Assembly (NCBI GenBank): GCA_021785115.1
Contig: JAJYGO010000084.1
Coordinates: 1 to 8,157 of the forward strand
Length of the DNA: 8,157 bases
Origin: Chloroflexota bacterium
GTDB lineage: Bacteria; Chloroflexota; Limnocylindria; Limnocylindrales; CSP1-4
Direction: 5' to 3'
The stretch's first letter is position 1. Each line of letters begins with the position of its first letter. Shown piece by piece: positions 1 through 4,252 of this stretch. Under the pieces are notes generated by a model. It did no database searches and was not told the origin of the DNA. It saw nothing but the letters and a program-made list of their open reading frames with translations. The position numbers and the translations under genes were made by a program.

Positions 1-1
1 C

Positions 2-298
2 GCCCCGCCGGCCGGCGCGACCTGGGACCTCGTCCTGGACGCGGTCGGGAAGCGCAGGGGCTCACCGCTGAAGGACGCGTGTCGCCGGGCCGTGGCGGCG
101 GGTGGGCGGTACGTCTCGGTCGATGACGGGACGCCGGCGTTCTCCGCCGCCGACCTCGCCCGCCTCGCCGAGCTGGCCGACGCCGGGGCGATCGCGCCGG
201 TCATCGATCGCGTCTACCCGCTGGACCGCATCGCTGATGCCCACCGGTACGTGGAGTCGGACCACAAGCGGGGCAACGTCGTCATCACGATCGCGTGA
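2..298 (+). CDS. MDR/zinc-type alcohol dehydrogenase, C-terminal part (5' end outside window)
   Basis: The reading frame is open from base 2 and ends at TGA 296-298, giving 98 residues that are the end of a longer protein. The visible order is typical of the medium-chain dehydrogenase/reductase (quinone oxidoreductase-like) C-terminus. First comes a cofactor-domain strand 'WDLVLDAVGK'. Next is 'AVAAGGRYVSVDDG', matching the usual 'L..GGR.V.vG' strand, followed by a helical stretch. The end is 'YPLDRIADAHRYVESDHKRGNVVITI', shown here only to mark the conserved 'L..i.dAH.y.e.g...GK.Vi.i' ending. The family uses NAD(P)H to reduce or oxidise alcohols, enones or quinones in the cytoplasm. The substrate cannot be judged because the N-terminal catalytic half is missing. 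A GTG at 92 could be taken as a start, but homology-like sequence continues upstream of it, so it is internal. The stop overlaps the convergent hicB gene by 14 bases. Confidence 0.85.
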   Translation, partial: APPAGATWDLVLDAVGKRRGSPLKDACRRAVAAGGRYVSVDDGTPAFSAADLARLAELADAGAIAPVIDRVYPLDRIADAHRYVESDHKRGNVVITIA

Positions 299-737
299 CG
301 ACCACCCGAGCAGAGTGCCCACCCTGTCCACCGGCCGCTGTCCGGGCGGCTGCCGAGCGCTGGGGAGCGAGCTGCGCGATCCGCTGATGCGACACACGCA
401 GGAGCCGTCCGGCGTTGCGGACCGTGACGCCGGACGCCAGGAGCAGCCTCGCCGCCTCACGGACCGTCGCCGAGGCCTCGCGATCAGCGACGTCGGCGCG
501 TCGACGCGCGACGATGGCAGCTTCGATCCGACCGTGGAGCGCGTCACCGAGCTCCACGTCCACGACCACGTCGAACGAGTCGGCAGGTGCGTCGAGCATC
601 AGGGCGATCGCATCGCGGGCCATCGGCTCCACCCTGTCCAGCCGTCGCGCCTGGGAGTAGCCGCCCCGGATCTCCGGGACGGAGATGGCCCACCGGTCGC
701 CGTCCCGCACGGTGTGGGCCGTGTACTTCGCCCTCAT
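285..737 (-). CDS. hicB: HicB-like type II antitoxin
   Basis: This is a 150-residue protein. The N-terminal half has the HicB fold signature: 'YTAHTVRDGDRWAISVPEI' followed by a glycine turn, then 'VEPMARDAIALML', matching the usual 'W.v.vPel.G..tqg.t..ea..na.eai...l' pattern. The C-terminal part holds a short helix-turn-helix-like stretch, 'GVTVRNAGRLLRVSHQRIAQL', consistent with HicB proteins that bind and autoregulate their own promoter. I chose the ATG at 735-737 because it overlaps the stop of the HicA-like frame by four bases (ATGA), a typical toxin-antitoxin coupling. An in-frame GTG at 744-746 would add three residues. HicB normally neutralises the HicA mRNA interferase. Here the toxin is only a fragment, so this antitoxin looks orphaned. 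The last ~25 residues are Ala/Gly/Arg-rich and overlap the convergent dehydrogenase end, which may mean the original 3' end was altered. Confidence 0.72.
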   Translation of the reverse strand: MRAKYTAHTVRDGDRWAISVPEIRGGYSQARRLDRVEPMARDAIALMLDAPADSFDVVVDVELGDALHGRIEAAIVARRRADVADREASATVREAARLLLASGVTVRNAGRLLRVSHQRIAQLAPQRSAAARTAAGGQGGHSARVVVTRS

Positions 738-871
738 TGCCTCCACCAGCCTTCTCCGAGCTCCTCCTCAAGGTCGCGGAGGATGGGTGTCGCGGTCAAC
801 TCGCCGACCTCTCGATGCCGCGGGATCGAGACGCGCGTCTCGCCACACCGCGCGCACGCACACGAGCACAT
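734..871 (-). pseudogene. HicA-like toxin, C-terminal fragment
   Basis: In this frame the sequence reads 'RCGETRVSIPRHREVGEL', then 'TATPILRDLEEELGEGWWRQ', then TGA at 734-736. The 'V.iPRHrE....ta..ILRdle' pattern is the C-terminal half of HicA-type double-stranded-RNA-binding-fold mRNA interferases. It sits directly upstream of the HicB-like gene with a 4-base overlap, as expected for hicAB. An in-frame ATG at 871 would give only 45 residues. Intact HicA proteins are about 60-90 residues and carry the catalytic histidine in an N-terminal 'GSHH'-like strand, which is absent here. Upstream of about base 857 the DNA instead encodes, in another frame, the start of an oxidoreductase. I infer a 5'-truncated, catalytically dead toxin. 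The assignment rests on motif memory plus gene order, not a database match. Confidence 0.62.
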
Positions 872-956
872 CCCGGTCGCCGATCCCGGGTCTGTCGATC
901 TCCCGGCTCGCGAGCACCTCCGGTCCGCCGTACCGTTCCTGGACGATTGCCTGCAC
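854..956 (-). pseudogene. MDR oxidoreductase, N-terminal fragment fused onto hicA remnant
   Basis: From a GTG at 954-956 the minus strand reads 'VQAIVQERYGGPEVLASREI', then 'DRPGIGDRDVLVCVRA'. This is the classic beginning of zinc-type MDR/quinone oxidoreductases ('mkAivq.ryGgpevL...eid.P.pgd.evLVrV.A'). A good ribosome site, GAGGTGAGG, lies three bases upstream of the GTG. After ~35 codons the similarity stops. The frame runs on as low-complexity sequence to a stop near 768, while the HicA-like frame begins. An in-frame GTG at 983 exists but adds unrelated residues. The fragment lies divergent to TetR-1, across an operator-like region, which is the usual arrangement for a TetR regulator and the MDR enzyme it controls. 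I infer that this was the original TetR-1 target, now truncated by a recombination or deletion into a hicAB locus. Confidence 0.68.
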
Positions 957-987
957 TGACCTCACCTCGTGTTCGTCGCGCACCTAC

Positions 988-1015
988 GCTTATGGCATAA
1001 GCATATGACATAAGC
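988..1015. promoter_or_regulatory. Tandem TetR-type operator pair in the TetR-1/MDR divergent promoter
   Basis: Two 15-base palindromes abut, sharing two bases. The first, GCTTATGGCATAAGC (988-1002), is perfect around a single central base. The second, GCATATGACATAAGC (1001-1015), has one mismatch between arms. Their centres are 13 bases apart. The core CTTAY-N3-RTAAG matches the general shape of TetR-family operators. The pair lies between the divergent MDR fragment (start 956) and TetR-1 (start 1051). A good -10-like hexamer for the TetR-1 direction, TATGAT, is at 1016-1021 immediately after the second palindrome, so bound repressor would block it. I could not find a convincing -35. TetR-1 autoregulation through these sites is inferred. 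Confidence 0.7.
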
Positions 1016-1050
1016 TATGATCGCGTCAAGGGCACCCGAGGAGGACGTTG

Positions 1051-1743
1051 ATGAGACGCCGCACGACGCCGCAGCGCGCGCCGCTGAGCCGGGATCGCGT
1101 GCTGCGCGCCGCCCTGGAACTGGCCGACGAGGGCGGCATCGGGGCGCTGACGATGCAGCAGATCGGCCGCCGGCTCGGCGTGGAGGCGATGTCGCTCTAC
1201 CGCCACGTCCGCAACAAGGACGACATCCTCGACGGGATCGTCGACCTCGTCTTCGCCGAGATCGAGCTGCCGGCCGATCGCTCGAGCTGGCGAGCGGTGC
1301 TCCGGGCGCGATCGATCTCGGCCCGCTCCGCCCTGCGCCGGCATCCCTGGGCGATCACGCTCATGGAGTCGCGCATGGCGCCCGGCCCGGCGAATCTCCG
1401 CAATCACGAGGACACCCTCTCCGTCCTGCTCGACTCGGGGTGCTCCGCGACCACGGCAACGCATGCCTACAACCTCGTCGACAGCTACGTCCTCGGGTTC
1501 GCCCTCCAGGAGGTGAACCTGCCGTTCAGCAACGCCGAGGAGCTGGCAGCGGTGGGCGAGGAGCTGCTGGCCCAGATGCCGGCCGATGCGTACCCCAACC
1601 TCGCGCGTGTCGGCAGTGAGCTGCTCGCGTCCGGGTTCGACTACGGCAACGAGTTCGAGTTCGGTCTCGACCTCATCCTCGACGGCATCGAGCGGGCTGT
1701 GCGCGGGTCGCGATCGCTGGACGACGACGTGCGGGCCACATGA
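1051..1743 (+). CDS. TetR-family transcriptional regulator (TetR-1, TetR_C_1 type)
   Basis: This 230-residue DNA-binding repressor has its N-terminal helix-turn-helix at roughly residues 12-60. It contains 'LSRDRVLRAALELADEGG' and then the recognition region 'TMQQIGRRLGVEAMSLYRHV' followed by 'NKDDILDG'. The remainder is the all-helical ligand-binding and dimerisation domain of the tetracycline-repressor-like C-terminal type, with the characteristic 'RHPWAITLMESRMAPGPANL' and 'VDSYVLGFALQE' segments and a final 'FEFGLDLILDGIE' helix. I chose ATG 1051 because GAGGAGG at 1038-1044 sits six bases upstream. A TTG at 1048 is too close. It is divergent from an MDR fragment and ends nine bases from the convergent acetyltransferase gene. 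It is a clear paralogue of the regulator at 3140-3823. The ligand is unknown. Its original target is probably the broken divergent MDR gene plus itself. Confidence 0.92.
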   Translation: MRRRTTPQRAPLSRDRVLRAALELADEGGIGALTMQQIGRRLGVEAMSLYRHVRNKDDILDGIVDLVFAEIELPADRSSWRAVLRARSISARSALRRHPWAITLMESRMAPGPANLRNHEDTLSVLLDSGCSATTATHAYNLVDSYVLGFALQEVNLPFSNAEELAAVGEELLAQMPADAYPNLARVGSELLASGFDYGNEFEFGLDLILDGIERAVRGSRSLDDDVRAT

Positions 1744-1752
1744 TCCGCCAGC

Positions 1753-2382
1753 TCAGCCACCTGACGTCGTGGCCGCTGGCCGCTTCATGGTCACCATCGA
1801 CCAGTCGTCGGCCATCGGCACCACCTCGGCTACGGCAAAGCCGTAGCGCTCATACAGGCGCTCCGGGGCGCGTCTTGACGGGTCGGCCCAGCGGGTGGTC
1901 TCGAGGTAGCCCTCGAGCCCGGCCTCGTCACAGCGGCGGCAGTACTCGGCCATCAGGAGCCCGCCGATGCCTCGGCCCTGCGCCTCAGGACACACGCCCA
2001 GCGCCGGCAGATGACGATGTGGCGTCCTGGGGTGGGCCTTGCCGACCTTGCTGAAGTCACGGATGAGGGTCAGCAGTCTCGGGCCCGCAATGCGCACGGC
2101 GGCGAGACTGTCGCGGGCGCTGGGGATGCAGTCGGGCCACTCCGCGTACGTCAGGACGCCATCGATGCGACCGTCACGCTCGGCGACGATGACGTTCTGC
2201 TTCGCAAGATTCTTGAACGTCATCTCGAACATGCTGCGACGTCGGTCTTGCGCTTTGTCGTCATCGCCGACCACCTGGTCCAGAGGGCCGAAGCCCTGGA
2301 ATGACGCGGCCAGCACCTCGATGGCCGCATCGCGATCTTCGGGGCGAAAGTCCCTGACCACGGTGCGCAGTTCAGACGACAT
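1753..2382 (-). CDS. GNAT-family N-acetyltransferase
   Basis: This 209-residue protein has the Gcn5-related acetyltransferase fold. The acetyl-CoA pyrophosphate loop is plain at residues ~128-145, 'ALGVCPEAQGRGIGGLLM', matching Q/R-x-x-G-x-G/A after the beta-4 strand. It is followed by a helix and 'GLEGYLETT', then 'RLYERYGFAVAEVVPM' (~175-190), the usual beta-5/helix-4 ending. An 'RPEDRDAAIEVLAASF' stretch at the N-terminus matches beta-1/helix-1. The family transfers an acetyl group from acetyl-CoA to an amine on a drug, metabolite or protein. This layout, ending in an 'MADDWSMVTMKRP' strand, resembles the small-molecule-modifying (puromycin acetyltransferase-like) branch, but the substrate is inferred. 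The start ATG lies inside the end of the upstream reductase gene (11-base overlap), with only a GGGGG run six bases before it. Translation is therefore probably coupled, and the gene belongs to the operon controlled from the 2954-3139 region. Confidence 0.88.
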   Translation of the reverse strand: MSSELRTVVRDFRPEDRDAAIEVLAASFQGFGPLDQVVGDDDKAQDRRRSMFEMTFKNLAKQNVIVAERDGRIDGVLTYAEWPDCIPSARDSLAAVRIAGPRLLTLIRDFSKVGKAHPRTPHRHLPALGVCPEAQGRGIGGLLMAEYCRRCDEAGLEGYLETTRWADPSRRAPERLYERYGFAVAEVVPMADDWSMVTMKRPAATTSGG

Positions 2383-2953
2383 GCTGAGCCCCCATCAACC
2401 GGGTCGTGTCGACGGAGGGGCCCTTGGCGCCTTCGCCTCGGGCCGCGACGGTGAACGGCGCCCCGGCGCCTTCCGGCTCGACCCGCCGGACCCGGAGTGC
2501 CTGGTCGACGCGGAGCAGACGGAAGCCTCGCTGATCACTGGCCGCGAACTGCGCCTGGACCGCCTCCATCGGAACGATCTCAGGGCGATCGACCGCGTAC
2601 ATGTGCCCTTCATGGACGATGGTCGCGGCCCCGCCCGCCAGCACGTTCTGGACCCAGTTCGTGCGCGCGCCGTACACGAGCGCGATCACGAACCCGCCGT
2701 CGACGGCCACCGCCCCGACCGGCGTCTCGAGGGATCGGCCGGAGACACGGCCGCGATGCCGGATCACCGCCGCATACGCCCCGGGCGACCCCGCCGACCG
2801 CATCTGGCGGGGGTTGATGATCGCGCGCTGGAGCCGGATGAGGGGCTTGAGCACGAGCGGGGACTTCGCCCGCCACGCGAGCAGGACGGCGATCGCGATC
2901 ACCACGAGCCCCACGAACAGCGCGCCCGCGATGGTCGCCAATTGCATCAACAT
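2372..2953 (-). CDS. Ddn-like deazaflavin (F420)-dependent reductase with N-terminal membrane anchor
   Basis: The product is 193 residues. Residues ~5-27 form one hydrophobic helix ('ATIAGALFVGLVVIAIAVLL') followed by basic residues, so the enzyme is probably anchored with its body in the cytoplasm. Residues ~58-120 match the split-beta-barrel F420H2-dependent nitroreductase/quinone reductase family: 'RHRGRVSGRSLETPVGAV', then 'GGFVIALVYGARTNWVQNVL', then 'AGG' and a 'VHEGHMYAV' strand. Family members use reduced cofactor F420 to reduce quinones, nitro compounds or other electrophiles. The exact substrate is not visible. The last ~35 residues are a Gly/Ala-rich tail that I do not recognise. 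The start ATG has AAGGAG (2960-2965) six bases upstream. A second in-frame ATG two codons later is less well placed. It is the first gene of a two-gene operon with the overlapping acetyltransferase and is divergent from TetR-2. Confidence 0.83.
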   Translation of the reverse strand: MLMQLATIAGALFVGLVVIAIAVLLAWRAKSPLVLKPLIRLQRAIINPRQMRSAGSPGAYAAVIRHRGRVSGRSLETPVGAVAVDGGFVIALVYGARTNWVQNVLAGGAATIVHEGHMYAVDRPEIVPMEAVQAQFAASDQRGFRLLRVDQALRVRRVEPEGAGAPFTVAARGEGAKGPSVDTTRLMGAQHVV

Positions 2954-3000
2954 CGATTGCTCCTTGGCTGGTGACGGGACAGGGAACGGGACTCCACGCC

Positions 3001-3031
3001 CGTGATCACGAGGTTGTCCCGCATGTGCGGG
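3001..3031. repeat. Two short perfect palindromes in the reductase operon leader
   Basis: CGTGATCACG (3001-3010) is a perfect 10-base palindrome. CCCGCATGTGCGGG (3018-3031) is a perfect 14-base palindrome. Both lie between the reductase start (2953) and the operator-like pair at 3080-3111, so they would be in the 5' leader of the minus-strand operon. The second could fold as a stem only with its central bases unpaired (a 2-4 base loop), which is tight, so a protein-binding site is at least as likely. Function is not established. Confidence 0.4.
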
Positions 3032-3079
3032 TCACTTCTCGCGGCTTCCTCAATCCGTCGCGGCCTGCTAGACTGCAGT

Positions 3080-3111
3080 CCTACGGTGTAAGCCTATGAC
3101 TACACCGTAAG
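3080..3111. promoter_or_regulatory. Paired TetR-type operator-like sites in the TetR-2/reductase divergent promoter
   Basis: TACGGTGTA (3082-3090) and TACACCGTA (3101-3109) are perfect inverted 9-mers with a 10-base spacer. Each sits inside its own near-palindrome, CCTACGGTGTAAG (3080-3092) and ACTACACCGTAAG (3099-3111), fitting the TetR-operator shape CTTAC-N3-GTAAG with one or two mismatches on the left arm. The two sites are 19 bases apart centre to centre. They lie 28 bases upstream of the TetR-2 start and about 127 bases upstream of the reductase start, within the 186-base divergent intergenic region. A perfect 10-base palindrome, GACTGCAGTC (3071-3080), abuts on the left. A -10-like TATGAC at 3095-3100 lies between the two sites. 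Control of both directions by TetR-2 is inferred from position. Confidence 0.65.
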
Positions 3112-3139
3112 CCTGTCAAGTGCTTAGGACGAGGGTCGG

Positions 3140-3823
3140 ATGACGAAGCTGCTGACGCCGCCCGATCGAACCGCGACGCGCCGGAGGCCGCTCAGCCGGG
3201 ACCGGGTCCTGCGGGCGGCCATCCTGCTGGCGGACGAAGGCGGCCTCGAGTCGGTCTCGATGCGCAGGCTCGGCCAGGTGCTCCGGGTCGAGGCGATGTC
3301 GCTGTACAAGCACGTGGCCAACAAGGACGACATCCTCGACGGCGTCGCCGACCTCGTCATGGGCGACTTCGAGGTGCCGTCGGGGGACGTCGACTGGAAG
3401 ACGGCCATCCGGCGGGGCGCGATCTCCGCCCACCAGGCCCTCCTGCACCACCCCTGGGCCAGCAGCCTGATCGAGTCGCGGGCCAATGCCGGTCCGGCGA
3501 GGCTGCGCTACCTGGACGCGGTGATCGGCGTCCTCTCGGGCGCGGGATTCACGATGCCGATGGTCATGCGCGCGATCATGGCGCTCGACAGCCACACCTA
3601 CGGCTTCGTGCTCCAGGAGCTGGCCTGGCCGTTCGACGACGAGCACGCTCCGGAGGTCGCGGCGGCATTCGCGCGAGGTCTTCCCGCGGGCGAGTTCCCG
3701 AATCTCCTCGCGATGGCCGAGATGGTGTCGAGGGCCCCGGGCGGCGTCCCGGCAGCCTTCGAGTTTGGGCTGGATCTGATCCTCGACGGCCTCGAACGGC
3801 TCCGGGACACCGCCCGACACTGA
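3140..3823 (+). CDS. TetR-family transcriptional regulator (TetR-2, TetR_C_1 type)
   Basis: This is a 227-residue repressor. The helix-turn-helix spans about residues 18-66: 'LSRDRVLRAAILLADEGG', then 'SMRRLGQVLRVEAMSLYKHV', then 'NKDDILDG'. The ligand-binding domain has the TetR_C_1 landmarks 'HHPWASSLIESRANAGPARL' and 'LDSHTYGFVLQEL', and ends with 'FEFGLDLILDGLERL'. The start ATG has GAGGG (3131-3135) four bases upstream. Long stretches match TetR-1 (RVLRAA, LADEGG, VEAMSLY, NKDDILDG, HPWA, FEFGLDLILDG), so the two are paralogues of nearly equal length. The N-terminal tail before the HTH differs: longer here, with Pro/Arg-rich residues. It is divergent from the reductase/acetyltransferase operon and most likely represses that operon and itself. 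The inducer is not known. Confidence 0.92.
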   Translation: MTKLLTPPDRTATRRRPLSRDRVLRAAILLADEGGLESVSMRRLGQVLRVEAMSLYKHVANKDDILDGVADLVMGDFEVPSGDVDWKTAIRRGAISAHQALLHHPWASSLIESRANAGPARLRYLDAVIGVLSGAGFTMPMVMRAIMALDSHTYGFVLQELAWPFDDEHAPEVAAAFARGLPAGEFPNLLAMAEMVSRAPGGVPAAFEFGLDLILDGLERLRDTARH

Positions 3824-3973
3824 TCGGGGTGGCGCGATACCCGACGATATCGAGGCAGCGGGCGGTCGCCGACTCAACGTTCACCATGATCCGGTCCGGT
3901 GCAGCGACCGCATGCGGACGCGATCCCGGACGCTAGCCCGGGTGTCGAGATGAGGGACGGGGCGAGATCCGTT

Positions 3974-4190
3974 TCACAGGGGTTCCAGACTCGGCACGAC
4001 GAGCCACCCGGCCGCGTGTCCGCGGTAGATCAGCTGCTCGGTGGTCAGGCTCGACCGCGCACGCACGTCGGCGAGGTGACGCGTCACGGTGCTCGGCCGG
4101 ATGCCCACGAGCTCAGCAACGCCGGACGGATCCGACAGCGATGACGAAAGCCGCGAGCACGTCCATCCGACGCCGCGTCGCCCGTGTCGA
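3974..4190 (-). pseudogene. LuxR-type helix-turn-helix regulator remnant with a frameshift
   Basis: The minus strand reads 'STRATRRRMDVLAAFVIAVG' in one frame, which then stops at 4113-4115. In the neighbouring frame it reads 'VAELVGIRPSTVTRHLADVR', then 'ARSSLTTEQLIYRGHAAGWL', to a TGA at 3974-3976. Joined, these give 'R.mdVLaa.v..gsv..vAelvGi.pSTV.rHLadlr.R.....eqliy.g...GWL', which is the shape of a LuxR/GerE-type DNA-binding domain. A one-base change between about 4120 and 4135 would restore one frame. A possible start is ATG 4164-4166, giving a small HTH-only protein. There is no clear ribosome site, and only ~60 bases separate it from the winged-helix gene end, so a longer sensor domain is absent. 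I infer a decayed small regulator. A sequencing error could also explain the frame break. Confidence 0.55.
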
Positions 4191-4229
4191 GAGGACGCCG
4201 CGTAGGTACCCGTCGCGCCGGGCGGCGGG

Positions 4230-4250
4230 GCCGGCCCTCGTCGGGCCGGC
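4230..4250 (-). terminator. GC-rich hairpin just after the winged-helix gene
   Basis: GCCGGCCC (4230-4237) and GGGCCGGC (4243-4250) are perfect 8-base inverted arms with a 5-base loop. The hairpin begins two bases past the stop codon (4253-4255) of the minus-strand winged-helix gene. There is no following U-run, so it would be a U-less hairpin terminator or an mRNA-end stabiliser. Confidence 0.55.
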
Positions 4251-4252
4251 GG

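Noticed and set aside
102..959. 285-codon plus-strand frame covering the hicB/hicA region
   Set aside because: It is antisense to the HicB-like gene and the MDR/HicA fragments, has low complexity, and overlaps the true dehydrogenase frame at its start.
983..983. GTG at 983 as start of the MDR fragment
   Set aside because: The nine residues it adds do not fit the MDR N-terminus and overlap the promoter region. GTG 956 has a strong GAGGTGAGG ribosome site.
1015..1464. Minus-strand frame opposite TetR-1 (and a similar one, 3116-3877, opposite TetR-2)
   Set aside because: The two antisense products resemble each other only because the TetR paralogues do. Neither has independent domain evidence.
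2039..2974. 311-codon plus-strand frame opposite the reductase and acetyltransferase genes
   Set aside because: The minus-strand genes show clear GNAT and Ddn-like motifs with good starts. The plus-strand product has Arg/Pro/His-rich shadow composition.
3845..3852. CGATATCG palindrome after TetR-2 as a terminator
   Set aside because: The stem is only four base pairs with no loop and no U-run, so it is not credible as a terminator.
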